The notes under the pieces: generated by a model
What the model saw: only the letters and a program-made list of their open reading frames with translations
Told to the model about the DNA's origin: nothing
Databases searched by the model: none
In this document: positions 27,010-35,862 of the stretch, in pieces
How positions within the stretch are numbered: position 1 is the stretch's first letter
Layout of the letters: every line of letters begins with the position of its first letter
Made by a program: the position numbers and the translations under genes
Origin: Bacteroidota bacterium
GTDB lineage: Bacteria > Bacteroidota > Ignavibacteria > UBA10030 > UBA8401
Reading direction: 5' to 3'
Length of the DNA: 64,000 nt
Assembly (NCBI GenBank): GCA_027622375.1
Contig: JAQCAB010000008.1
Coordinates: 1-64,000 of the forward strand

Positions 27010-27381
27010 TTAAACTCCAAATGAAGTTCCACAACCACATGTTTTTTTAGCTTGTGGATTTTGAAAAAGAAATCCTCTTCCATTTAAACCATCAGTAAAA
27101 TCTAAAGTAGTTCCAGCTAAATGAAACATACTTTTTTGATCTATAAATATTTTTTGTCCGCCAATTTCTAATAAGTGATCATCTTCTTTTTCTTTTTCTT
27201 CGTACGAAAGCACATAAGTTAACCCTGAGCATCCTCCACCTTTAACACCAACTCTTAATCCATTTGTTATAGGCATATTATGTTTTTCTTTTATACTTTT
27301 TATTTCTGCAAGTGCTCGCTCAGTTACAAATATTTCTTCATTATAAATTTGAGAATCAGTTATTTTACCTTCTATTTCCAT
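27010..27381 (-). CDS. sufA: A-type Fe-S carrier (SufA/IscA/ErpA family)
   Basis: A 123-aa A-type carrier with the three cysteines in VGVKGGGCSGLTYVLSY and KKTCGCGTSFGV. It passes clusters from SufBCD to target enzymes. The operon position favours the name sufA, though family members are hard to tell apart by sequence. Confidence 0.92.
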   Translation of the reverse strand: MEIEGKITDSQIYNEEIFVTERALAEIKSIKEKHNMPITNGLRVGVKGGGCSGLTYVLSYEEKEKEDDHLLEIGGQKIFIDQKSMFHLAGTTLDFTDGLNGRGFLFQNPQAKKTCGCGTSFGV

Positions 27382-27396
27382 AGTAGCTCCTTTTTT

Positions 27397-27681
27397 TTAA
27401 TTTGCTTTTTTAGGTTGAACAAACTCAGAATAATTTAAAACCCAAGTATTGTTACTAATTTTTTTTAAAATGTTTAATTTCTCATAAAATTTTACAACTT
27501 CTATTGCGATCTTCTCGGCCTCACCATAATTTGTTTTAATTTTTTTAAATTCTAAAAAATCAATTATCCCGTAATGCACATCTCTAAAAAATAAATTTGA
27601 AAGATGAAATAGCGGAAACATTTTTTTTAGGAAGTGGAGAAATTCAATTTTATTATTTGTAATGGTTAATGTTTTTTCCAT
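27397..27681 (-). CDS. 94-aa protein of unknown function inside the SUF operon
   Basis: MEKTLTITNNKIEFLHFLKKMFPLFHLSNLFFRD... has no cysteines and no membrane segment. The C-terminal part (EKIAIEVVKFYEKLNILKKISNNTWVLNY) looks like a helix followed by a beta wing, as in a winged-helix fold, but I recognise no family. It lies 1 base after the IscS-like gene and 15 before sufA, so it is made together with Fe-S assembly proteins. The low G+C matches its neighbours, so it is not a recent import. A desulfurase partner or regulator is possible but unproven. Confidence 0.75.
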   Translation of the reverse strand: MEKTLTITNNKIEFLHFLKKMFPLFHLSNLFFRDVHYGIIDFLEFKKIKTNYGEAEKIAIEVVKFYEKLNILKKISNNTWVLNYSEFVQPKKAN

Positions 27682-27682
27682 T

Positions 27683-28870
27683 TTAATTATTAGAAATATT
27701 TGTGTGTGAAATAATGTGGGTTGAACTATTTTGTAATTCTTTAATTGCGTTAATCAAACTATCAGCTGCTTCAATAATTTCTTTTTCAGTATTCATTTTA
27801 CTAAAACCAAATCGAGCAGAAGATTCAATCTCATTTTTGTTTAAACCAATTGCGTTTAATACATGCGAAATATTTCCATCCATTGTTGAACATGCAGCAT
27901 GAGTTGAAAATGCAACACTTTTAACTTTTCTCATCAGGTTTTTAATTTTGATATTCGGAATTGTAATATTCGAATTATTTACAAGCCGTGAATTTATATT
28001 TCCATTTATTTTAATACCATCAATTAATTGTAATTTTGTTTCAAACTTATCACGTAAATTTTTTACAAAGTTTGAATTTGTAAGCAATTCAGATTTTGCA
28101 ATCTCAGCAGCTTTTCCAAATCCAACAATAGCAGGCACATTTAAAGTTCCGGAGCGAATATTTTTTTCGTGACCACCCCCATCAATTAAAGCTGAAATAA
28201 GAATTTTTGGAGTTGTTTGTTTTATAAATAATGCACCAATCCCTTTTGGACCATGAATTTTATGAGATGTAAAAGACATTAAATCAATATTTAATTCACG
28301 AACATCAACATTCAATTGTCCGATTACTTGTGTTGCATCAGTGTGTAGTAAAACTCCTTTTGAATGGCAAATATCAGAAATTTTTTGGATCTGTTGAATT
28401 GTACCAATCTCATTATTTCCAAAAATTATTGAGACAAGAATTGTTTTATCAGTGATTGAATTTTGTAATTCCAGAAGATCAATCATTCCAGTCTTATCAA
28501 CAGAAAGATATGTAACTATAATTCCTTTTTGTTCAAGTTTTTTACAAACATCAATAATGGATGAATGTTCAATTTTTGTAGTTATAATGTGATTGCCTTG
28601 AGATTTATATGAATCAACAATTCCCTTCAAAGCTAAATTATTAGATTCAGTTGCTCCACTTGTAAAAATAATTTCTTCGTCAGATGAATTAATTAATACA
28701 GCAATTTTTTTTCTTGCAATTGAAATTGCTTCGCTTGAAACATATCCAAAATAATGTTGACTTGCGGAGTTGCCATAATTATTTGTTAAAAAAGGCATCA
28801 TCGCATCCAAAACTTTTGGATCCAATTTAGTTGTAGAATGGTTATCAAGATATGTTGGCTCTTTAAACAA
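27683..28870 (-). CDS. IscS/NifS-type cysteine desulfurase
   Basis: A 395-aa second desulfurase in the operon, of group I (IscS/NifS). N-terminal TYLDNHSTTKLDPKVLDAM, PLP lysine in MSFTSHKIHGPKGIGALFI, and the active cysteine in FSTHAACSTMDGNISHVL. Group I enzymes commonly feed Fe-S assembly and tRNA thiolation, so this copy may serve a different sulfur route from SufS. The start overlaps the Rrf2 gene stop by 8 bases. Confidence 0.93.
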   Translation of the reverse strand: MFKEPTYLDNHSTTKLDPKVLDAMMPFLTNNYGNSASQHYFGYVSSEAISIARKKIAVLINSSDEEIIFTSGATESNNLALKGIVDSYKSQGNHIITTKIEHSSIIDVCKKLEQKGIIVTYLSVDKTGMIDLLELQNSITDKTILVSIIFGNNEIGTIQQIQKISDICHSKGVLLHTDATQVIGQLNVDVRELNIDLMSFTSHKIHGPKGIGALFIKQTTPKILISALIDGGGHEKNIRSGTLNVPAIVGFGKAAEIAKSELLTNSNFVKNLRDKFETKLQLIDGIKINGNINSRLVNNSNITIPNIKIKNLMRKVKSVAFSTHAACSTMDGNISHVLNAIGLNKNEIESSARFGFSKMNTEKEIIEAADSLINAIKELQNSSTHIISHTNISNN

Positions 28871-29261
28871 TTTCTGAAACCTTTAAATTTATAAAAGTTG
28901 ATTCTAAATTTTTTTGAACTTTATGCAACGGATCACGAATTGTACAATTTTGATGTATTGAACAATTCTCTAATCCTTCGTCAATACATTGAACAATTCC
29001 CGGAATATGACCTTCAATAGCTTGAATCACACTCATCACTGAAATATTATTTGCACTTCCAGCTAGTTTATATCCTCCACGAATTCCTTGATGAGAAATA
29101 ATTATTTTTGTTTTGGCTAATTTTTGCATCACTTTTGCAAGCAAATCAAAAGGAATTTGATAATGCGTTGCAATTTCTTTAGCAGTGGTGATTGTATCAA
29201 CCAACGCCATGTGCCGAAGCGCAATTAAACCATATTCAACTTTTTTAGATAACTTAAACAT
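28863..29261 (-). CDS. Rrf2-family transcriptional regulator (IscR/SufR-like)
   Basis: A 132-aa Rrf2 protein: winged helix (MFKLSKKVEYGLIALRHMA ... GIRGGYKLAG) followed by three cysteines, CIDEGLENCSIHQNC (spacing 7 and 5), the pattern that binds an Fe-S cluster in IscR-like sensors. As the first gene of the SUF operon it probably senses cluster supply and controls the operon and itself. A GACT-N5-AGTC palindrome lies 9 bases before its start. Confidence 0.93.
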   Translation of the reverse strand: MFKLSKKVEYGLIALRHMALVDTITTAKEIATHYQIPFDLLAKVMQKLAKTKIIISHQGIRGGYKLAGSANNISVMSVIQAIEGHIPGIVQCIDEGLENCSIHQNCTIRDPLHKVQKNLESTFINLKVSEIV

Positions 29262-29270
29262 TATTAATAC

Positions 29271-29283
29271 GACTTATTAAGTC
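29271..29283. promoter_or_regulatory. Putative Rrf2/IscR operator
   Basis: Perfect 13-base palindrome GACTTATTAAGTC just upstream of the Rrf2 gene. Its GACT-N5-AGTC core is the same as that of type 1 IscR sites in proteobacteria. The position within the leader fits repression of the SUF operon. Confidence 0.6.
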
Positions 29284-29341
29284 CGTGAGTTTTGCCTTTA
29301 TTTTATGGTACTAATATAAGAATTAATAAACAGAATTTCAA

Positions 29342-30079
29342 TCAAATAGATTTGCTAAATAAATATAAAGCAAATCCAATAATTATTAAACCTAGTCCTA
29401 AATTGATTGATTGTTTCGGAATTTTAGTAATTAATTTTGCTCCAATTAATGATCCCAAAACAGCGCCTGATGCAACTGGAATAGCTAAATTAATTTGAAT
29501 ATTTGAATTATAAATATGAGTTAACAGAGCAAAGAATGAAGTGATTGCTAAAATAAATTGTGAAGTTGCAATTGAATTAATAAGTGGTAAACCTAAATAA
29601 TGAGCAAGTAGTGGAGTAAAAATAATTCCACCACCGATACCACTTGTACTTGTAATTATTCCAACAAAAAATAAAATTAATGAAAGTACTTTTGGATTAA
29701 TTTCGGAATGTGTTTCTTCAAATAAAGATTTTTTATAAATCAGAATTGCAAATAAAAATAAAAGCAAACTAAAAATTTGATTGAACAAATTAATTGGAAT
29801 TATTCCCACTATAAATGATCCCAAAAGTGAACCTGGAATTGTAGTTACTAAAATTCGAAATGCAATTTCGAAATTAATTCTTTTTTGAGAATTATTATAA
29901 ATACTTGCTACCGCAGATGAAATAACAATTGCAAAAAAGGAAGTGCCAACTGCAAATCTTGGTTCAATAGAATTAAAAGAGATTAAAACACTGACAATAA
30001 TTATTCCCCCACCAATTCCAAAAAATGAACCAACAAGTCCAGCAAAAAATCCTGTTAAAATAAATTCGTAAAATTGCAT
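29342..30079 (-). CDS. TSUP family (TauE/SafE) membrane transporter
   Basis: A 245-aa integral membrane protein with about 7-8 hydrophobic segments. It shows the two repeats of the family: FFAGLVGSFFGIGGGIIIVSVL at the N-terminus and FVGIITSTSGIGGGIIFTPLL in the middle. Known relatives export sulfite or organosulfonates or move other sulfur compounds. Its place between the SUF operon and bshA supports a sulfur substrate (inference). Confidence 0.85.
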   Translation of the reverse strand: MQFYEFILTGFFAGLVGSFFGIGGGIIIVSVLISFNSIEPRFAVGTSFFAIVISSAVASIYNNSQKRINFEIAFRILVTTIPGSLLGSFIVGIIPINLFNQIFSLLLFLFAILIYKKSLFEETHSEINPKVLSLILFFVGIITSTSGIGGGIIFTPLLAHYLGLPLINSIATSQFILAITSFFALLTHIYNSNIQINLAIPVASGAVLGSLIGAKLITKIPKQSINLGLGLIIIGFALYLFSKSI

Positions 30080-30123
30080 TCTAACTTAATTGTTTTACAA
30101 AATTTTTATAAATATTTTCAGAA

Positions 30124-31245
30124 ATGAATATAGGAATTGTTTGTTACCCAACCTATGGAGGTAGCGGTATAGTCGCAACGGAACTCGGAATGGAATTAGC
30201 AAACCGAGGACACAAAATTCATTTTATAAGTTATGCGCTTCCAAAAAGATTATATCAAGTAACTTCAAATATATTTTTTCATGAAGTTGAGATTTCAAAT
30301 TATCCTTTATTTGAATTTCCTCTATACACTCCTTCACTCGCAAGTAAAATTATTGAGGTTGCTGAAACTCATAATTTAGATATTGTTCATGCGCATTATG
30401 CAATTCCACACGCAACTAGCGCATATTTAGCAAAACAAATTGTAAAAAATAAAAATTTAAAAATTATAACAACTCTGCACGGAACTGATATAACACTTGT
30501 TGGCGTTGAACCGTATTTTTTACCAGTTGTAAAATTCAGTATTGAAAATAGTGATGGAGTTACTGCAGTCTCAAAATTTTTGAAAGATAAAACAATTGAG
30601 AATTTTAATATAAATAAAGAGATCGAAGTAATCCCTAATTTTGTTGATACAAATAAGTATTTTCGCAAAAATAATCCTGAACTACGAAAAACTATTGCAC
30701 CGCTAAAAAATAAAATTGTAGTTCATATCTCAAATTTCAGAGCTGTAAAAAGAATTCAAGATGTTATTACTATTTTCAAAAATATTAACTCTAAAATTCC
30801 ATCAACTCTAATTTTGGTTGGCGATGGGCCTGATAAATTAATTGCAAAAGAATTGATAAATAAATTAAATCTTGAAAAAGATGTAATTTTATTGGGCAAA
30901 CAATCTGATTTAACTGACATACTTTCGATGGCAGATTTATTTTTATTACCAAGCCAAATTGAAAGCTTTGGACTTGCTGCACTTGAGGCAATGTCTTGTG
31001 GTGTACCAGTAATTGCTTCAAACTCAGGTGGAATCTCTGAAGTTGTTTTGCATAATATAACAGGATTTACAGCTAATGTTGGTGATATTGAAAATTTTAC
31101 AAAATATTCTTTACAAATTCTTGAAAATGAAAGTCTTCATCAAAAATTTATTTTAGCAGCACAAGAACAAGCAAAACATTTTGAAATGGATAAGATAATT
31201 AAACACTACGAAGATTATTATCTCAAAATTGTAAATTCTAATTAA
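30124..31245 (+). CDS. bshA: N-acetyl-alpha-D-glucosaminyl L-malate synthase
   Basis: First step of bacillithiol synthesis: joins GlcNAc from UDP-GlcNAc to L-malate. The 373-aa GT4 glycosyltransferase has the BshA start NIGIVCYPTYGGSGIVATELG, the AHYAIPHATSAYLA segment and the nucleotide-binding end SFGLAALEAMSCGVPVIASNSGGISEVV. It is divergent from the TSUP gene (44 bases apart). bshB and bshC are not in the window. Confidence 0.93.
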   Translation: MNIGIVCYPTYGGSGIVATELGMELANRGHKIHFISYALPKRLYQVTSNIFFHEVEISNYPLFEFPLYTPSLASKIIEVAETHNLDIVHAHYAIPHATSAYLAKQIVKNKNLKIITTLHGTDITLVGVEPYFLPVVKFSIENSDGVTAVSKFLKDKTIENFNINKEIEVIPNFVDTNKYFRKNNPELRKTIAPLKNKIVVHISNFRAVKRIQDVITIFKNINSKIPSTLILVGDGPDKLIAKELINKLNLEKDVILLGKQSDLTDILSMADLFLLPSQIESFGLAALEAMSCGVPVIASNSGGISEVVLHNITGFTANVGDIENFTKYSLQILENESLHQKFILAAQEQAKHFEMDKIIKHYEDYYLKIVNSN

Positions 31246-31906
31246 TAAATAAAATTAAAACTGCAATAACAATTTGAGCAATTAAGGGAATTAATAAACT
31301 TTTTGTAAAACTAAAAATTATTCCATTTGCAATTATCAGAGGAATATAAATAATAGATTTAGTTTGAAAAGTATAATTTTCAAATGAAAATATTAATATT
31401 AGAAGAAGTAAAATACAATTTAATTTATAAATTATATTTGTGTGTTCACTAAATATTTTTTTCTCGATTACACTTTGAATTAATCCATAATAAAAAATAA
31501 CAAATGCAATTGATTCAACAATAATTTTATTAAAATAATAAATTCCATTTAGATTTAATTTACTTCCAAATTCCTTTTGCATATTTGAATCAATTAAAAA
31601 TAAAATTATTAAGTAAGGAATAAAAAATATCAGGTATTTATTTAATACTTGTTTAAAATTTAATGAGTTTATTCCGTACATCCACAAATGACCTCGAGAT
31701 AAAAATATAATCGTTATTATCGATATCAAAAAAAGAAAAATATTTTTAAGTAAATCAGTCGCAACTTGTTTTTCAACAAAAAGATATTTTATTAATATTT
31801 CATTTAAATAATTGGAATTACTTAAATATTGGGTAAAACTAAAAATTAAAAGTATTGAAAAATATAAAATAACTAATTTTATAAAAAGTGTAAATATTGA
31901 TTTCAA
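31238..31906 (-). CDS. Multi-pass membrane protein, function unknown
   Basis: A 222-aa protein with about seven hydrophobic segments (KLVILYFSILLIFSF, NIFLFLISIITIIFLS, YLIFFIPYLIILFLI, SIAFVIFYYGLIQSVI, ILLLLILIFSFENY, and two near the end). The layout recalls CPBP-type membrane proteases, but the EExxxR motif of that family is not visible, so I leave it unnamed. Its last 8 bases overlap bshA tail to tail. It lies 2 bases beyond the uvrD-like helicase start side. Confidence 0.65.
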   Translation of the reverse strand: MKSIFTLFIKLVILYFSILLIFSFTQYLSNSNYLNEILIKYLFVEKQVATDLLKNIFLFLISIITIIFLSRGHLWMYGINSLNFKQVLNKYLIFFIPYLIILFLIDSNMQKEFGSKLNLNGIYYFNKIIVESIAFVIFYYGLIQSVIEKKIFSEHTNIIYKLNCILLLLILIFSFENYTFQTKSIIYIPLIIANGIIFSFTKSLLIPLIAQIVIAVLILFIN

Positions 31907-31908
31907 GT

Positions 31909-34092
31909 TTATCTCAATTTTAAATTTGCATATTTTAATAATAAATTTTTAGTTCCCATTTCATCAAATGAAACAGTTACTTTTGTATTATCCCCTTTTC
32001 CAACAACTAACATTACTTTTCCATTACCAAAAGTTTCATGTGTTACGAGGGTTCCTCTTTTGATTTTTGAAGTATTATCCAAATCATTTAAAATATAATT
32101 TTCTTGTGAAAAATATTTTTCTGTTGAATCAATTTCGGTTTTATAATTTGTTGAATACTTCTTTGCATGAAGCCTTTTTTTAGATTCAATCATTGTAAAT
32201 TTTTTATCAATCTCATCTAAAAATCTTGAAGGGACTGAATATGAAATTTCACCAAATCTATAACGGAAGCGAGCATAAGTTAAATAAAGTTTTTTCATTG
32301 CTCGTGTCATTCCTACGTACATTAGCCTTCGCTCTTCCTCAACTTCATCACTACTTTGCAAAGTATGACTTAATGGCAATAATCCTTCTTCCAAGCCTGT
32401 TATAAAAACCAATGGAAATTCTAAACCTTTTGCTGCATGCAAAGTCATTAAAGTAATTTTATTTGCGGTAAGATTTTTATCTGTAGAAGACATTAACGAA
32501 ACTTCTTCTAAAAAATTTGTTAATGTTGGTTCTTCTCGGGTATCGCAGAATTCAGTAAATGCTGAAAGTAATTCCTGAATATTTTCCCAGCGATTCATTG
32601 CTTCAACTGTTCCCTCTTCTTTCAAAAGTTTAAGAATTCCAGTTTCTTCTACAATTGATCTACCGAGTTCGCTTAACGAAATTTTATTTTGCAATTTTTG
32701 ATATTTATCAATCATCTTCCAGAATTCTGAAATTGTTTTTTTATTTCTTTCGGCAACATCTATTTTATCTATTTTTGATAATGCTTCAAATAATGTGATT
32801 TTATTTTCTTTTGCAAAATTTAGTAATTTTTGTTCGGCCGTTTCTCCAATTCCTCGCGCTGGATAATTTATTATTCTACTTAAACTTTCTTCATCGGCAG
32901 GATTTATTAATATTTTTAAATATGCCAGAACATCTTTAATTTCTTTTCGTTTGTAAAATTCTATGCCACCAACAATTTCATATGCATAACCTTGTCGGCG
33001 TAATGAATCTTCCAAAGTTCGAGATTGAGAATTTGTTCGGTATAGAATTGCGATATCATTTAAATTTATATTTCGTGAATTTATTTCAAGTTGAAGTTTT
33101 GTTACAATTTGAAGCGCTTCTTCTCTATCATCATCTGTTTCTAAAACAGTTATATAATCTCCATTTTCATTTTCTGTCCAGAGATTCTTTTTAATTTGAT
33201 TAACATTTTTTTCAATCAAACTATTCGCGCAATTTAAAATGGTTTTTGTTGAACGATAGTTTTGTTCAAGTCTAAATAATTTTGTTCCCGCATAATCTTT
33301 TTCAAAATCAAATATGTTATTAATATTTGCACCCCTGAATGAATAAATACTTTGTGCATCATCGCCAACAATGCAAATATTATTAAATTTTCGAGCGAGT
33401 AAATGTATTAAAACATATTGTGCTTTATTTGTATCTTGAAATTCATCAATATTTAAATATTGAAATCTATATTGATATTTTTCTAAAGTAATTTTATTTT
33501 TCGTAAATAATTCAATTGGCTTTAAAAGTAAATCATCAAAATCCATACAATTATTTTTCAACATCTTAGTTTGATATTCGCGGAATATTTTACAGCAATT
33601 AATATCAATCGGTAGATAAGCTGACTTTTCAAGTTCATCAACAGTAATTAAAGAATTTTTTGCACTACTGATTTTAGATTGAATCGCTTTGGGGCTGTAC
33701 TGCTGATATGAAATGTTAAACGACTTCATAATCGATTTAATAACATTTAAGGATTCTTCAACATCATAAATTGTAAAAGATTTTGTAAAGCCAATTTGTT
33801 CAGATTCAAATCTTAATATTTTTGCAAAAATGGAATGAAAAGTTCCAGCCCAAATTTTTTCATCACTACCTGTTAATTTCAAAATCCGCTCTTTCATTTC
33901 TTTTGCTGCTTTATTCGTAAAAGTCAATGCCAAAATTTGATATGGCTTAATACCAACTTCCAACATGTGAGCAATTCTGTGCGTTAATACACGTGTTTTA
34001 CCACTTCCAGCTCCCGCAATTATCATCACTGGACCATCAATTACACTTGCTGCTTCTTTTTGTGAAATATTTAAATTATCTAAAACATTCAT
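31909..34092 (-). CDS. UvrD/PcrA-type DNA helicase
   Basis: A 727-aa superfamily 1A 3'-5' helicase. Walker A VMIIAGAGSGKTRVLTHRIA, motif II YLNIDEFQDTNKAQYVLI, motif III GDDAQSIYSFRGANI, motif IV FRLEQNYRSTKTIL, motif V TLMTLHAAKGLEFPLVF and motif VI EEERRLMYVGMTRAMKKLYL. The C-terminus has a PcrA-type RNA polymerase-interacting-like tail (GTLVTHETFGNGKVMLVVGKGDNTKVTVSF). Role: nucleotide excision repair and removal of blocked complexes. Confidence 0.94.
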   Translation of the reverse strand: MNVLDNLNISQKEAASVIDGPVMIIAGAGSGKTRVLTHRIAHMLEVGIKPYQILALTFTNKAAKEMKERILKLTGSDEKIWAGTFHSIFAKILRFESEQIGFTKSFTIYDVEESLNVIKSIMKSFNISYQQYSPKAIQSKISSAKNSLITVDELEKSAYLPIDINCCKIFREYQTKMLKNNCMDFDDLLLKPIELFTKNKITLEKYQYRFQYLNIDEFQDTNKAQYVLIHLLARKFNNICIVGDDAQSIYSFRGANINNIFDFEKDYAGTKLFRLEQNYRSTKTILNCANSLIEKNVNQIKKNLWTENENGDYITVLETDDDREEALQIVTKLQLEINSRNINLNDIAILYRTNSQSRTLEDSLRRQGYAYEIVGGIEFYKRKEIKDVLAYLKILINPADEESLSRIINYPARGIGETAEQKLLNFAKENKITLFEALSKIDKIDVAERNKKTISEFWKMIDKYQKLQNKISLSELGRSIVEETGILKLLKEEGTVEAMNRWENIQELLSAFTEFCDTREEPTLTNFLEEVSLMSSTDKNLTANKITLMTLHAAKGLEFPLVFITGLEEGLLPLSHTLQSSDEVEEERRLMYVGMTRAMKKLYLTYARFRYRFGEISYSVPSRFLDEIDKKFTMIESKKRLHAKKYSTNYKTEIDSTEKYFSQENYILNDLDNTSKIKRGTLVTHETFGNGKVMLVVGKGDNTKVTVSFDEMGTKNLLLKYANLKLR

Positions 34093-34107
34093 TTTACAAA
34101 TTCAATT

Positions 34108-34620
34108 TTAATTTGAGAACTCATTTTCTAAGTTTAGTAATAATTTTTTAATTCTAATTCCACCTGAATAACCTCCGAGTGAACCATTTGTTGCAATTAC
34201 TCGATGGCATGGAATAATAATTGCTACAGGATTTTTTCCAATCGCATTTCCAACTGCACGATAACTTTTTTTATGATTTATTTTTTCTGCCAATTGTTTA
34301 TATGAGATTATTTGAGAAAAAGGAATTTTTAATAACTCAACCCATATTTTTCTTTGAAATTTTGTCCCTCTTAAATCATAGTTGCAATTAAATCTACGTA
34401 ATTTATTTTCAAAATATTTTTTTAATTCTTTGTGAATATATTTGTTTTTTGAATCATCTTTAATTATCTCAAAAGGATTGAAATATTTTTTAAACCATTT
34501 TATAATTAATTCATATTTTTGGTTTGGAAGCCCCAAATAACAAATTCCTTTATTAGTTGAAAATATTTTAAGATTACCCACTTCATAATTATAAACCGAA
34601 TAATATATTTTGTTCATCAA
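34108..34620 (-). CDS. ogt: Methylated-DNA-protein cysteine methyltransferase
   Basis: Removes O6-methyl groups from guanine by transfer to its own cysteine. The 170-aa protein has the C-terminal domain with the DNA-binding AVGNAIGKNPVAIIIPCHRVIATNGSLGGYSGG; the acceptor is the Cys of PCHR. The N-terminal domain is the short ribonuclease-like one. It starts 1 base after nadD. Confidence 0.93.
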   Translation of the reverse strand: MMNKIYYSVYNYEVGNLKIFSTNKGICYLGLPNQKYELIIKWFKKYFNPFEIIKDDSKNKYIHKELKKYFENKLRRFNCNYDLRGTKFQRKIWVELLKIPFSQIISYKQLAEKINHKKSYRAVGNAIGKNPVAIIIPCHRVIATNGSLGGYSGGIRIKKLLLNLENEFSN

Positions 34621-34621
34621 G

Positions 34622-35194
34622 CTATAAATATAAATTTTTTTGGATAATATATTTACGAACTTTTAAAGCTACCAACTCTTCAATTGATTCTCCATTTTTA
34701 ATTTTATCTCGAATTAGAGAAGAAGAGATCGGAATATTCGGAATTGTTACTTTAATATAATCAGAAATAATATTTTCATTTATCTTTTCATCTCCACGAT
34801 TCATTACAACTAATTTTCCATAATTATTTAGCTTCTGATAATTCTTCCATTTTGTCAAATTATTAAAACTATCAACACCAATTATTAAATAATAATTTAT
34901 TTCAGGATTCATTTTTTTAAAATATTTTAAAGTGTCTATTGTAAAAGAAATATCCTTCTTTTCAGCTTCAAACGTAGAAATCTCAAAAAGCGTATTATCT
35001 TCAATTGCAATTTTAAGCATTTTAACTCTTTCATTAATAAAACTTTCTTCACCTTCATTTTTTAATGGCGAGATGAATGCTGGAATAAAAATTATTTTTT
35101 CTAACCCCAATTCCTTCAAAACTGACTCTGCAGCATAATAATGTCCCAAATGAGGAGGATTAAAAGTTCCTCCAAATAATCCAATCTTATTCAT
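34622..35194 (-). CDS. nadD: Nicotinate-nucleotide adenylyltransferase
   Basis: Makes deamido-NAD from nicotinate mononucleotide and ATP. The 190-aa enzyme has the nucleotidyltransferase signature GLFGGTFNPPHLGHYYAAE and the second motif ISSSLIRDKIKNGESI (SxxxIR). The middle loop YLIIGVDSFNNLTKWKNYQKL is typical of NadD. Confidence 0.95.
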   Translation of the reverse strand: MNKIGLFGGTFNPPHLGHYYAAESVLKELGLEKIIFIPAFISPLKNEGEESFINERVKMLKIAIEDNTLFEISTFEAEKKDISFTIDTLKYFKKMNPEINYYLIIGVDSFNNLTKWKNYQKLNNYGKLVVMNRGDEKINENIISDYIKVTIPNIPISSSLIRDKIKNGESIEELVALKVRKYIIQKNLYL

Positions 35195-35211
35195 TTAACA
35201 ATATTTTTAAA

Positions 35212-35862
35212 CTATTTGATAAATTTTTCTATAATATCCATCTCTATAATTGCACTGTCAAATCCAGACTCACTAATTTGTTTAATTTGATGTTCGGTTC
35301 TTATTCCATAAGTGCAAAAAGTAAAAATGCTATTTGGTATATTTCTACGAAGTCTTAATGAGTTTTGTAAATTTATATTAATCTGATTTGAATAATCATT
35401 CATAACTGAAATATTTGTTGCTCCAATTGAAATTGCTATTTCAATTTTCTTTTTTACTGACGAATTAATAATAAGTGGGTAATTTATTTTTAAAGATTCA
35501 GCAACCATATCAGACATTAAATTAATTGGCATATCACTAAAATCAATAATGTGCGCAGTCATTTCATTTTGTTTTTCTGATGTAAGTTGATTGTCATTTT
35601 GGATTTTAGATTTAATTATAATTTTATTCAATACATTTATTTTTGTTTGAACTATTAATTTTTTTACATCATCCCATATTAAATCATCCAAATTGATTAC
35701 AACATTTTTGAATCCAGATTTGTATAAATATTCTAATTTAAATTGAAGGGATTCAGCTTTTTTATTTGCCAATAACTTTTTTAAATTAATTTCAGGAATT
35801 ATAATAATATCATTTTCTAAATTATTATCTGAAGTTAATATTTTTCGCAAGTTAGCTCTCAT
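35212..35862 (-). CDS. Protein of unknown function, TIM-barrel-like
   Basis: A 216-aa soluble protein with alternating short beta strands and helices (DIIIIPEINLKKLL, FKNVVINLDDLIWDD, IEIAISIGATNISVMNDYS, SIFTFCTYGIRTEHQIKQISESGFDSAIIE). The last part resembles the closing strands of phosphate-binding TIM barrels such as TrpC, but the catalytic motifs are absent and I cannot name it. It overlaps the CorC-like gene by 4 bases (ATGA) and is 17 bases before nadD. Confidence 0.55.
   Translation of the reverse strand: MRANLRKILTSDNNLENDIIIIPEINLKKLLANKKAESLQFKLEYLYKSGFKNVVINLDDLIWDDVKKLIVQTKINVLNKIIIKSKIQNDNQLTSEKQNEMTAHIIDFSDMPINLMSDMVAESLKINYPLIINSSVKKKIEIAISIGATNISVMNDYSNQININLQNSLRLRRNIPNSIFTFCTYGIRTEHQIKQISESGFDSAIIEMDIIEKFIK

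Noticed and set aside
31238-31906. CPBP protease assignment for the membrane protein
   Set aside because: The topology is similar, but the EExxxR and later His motifs are not visible.
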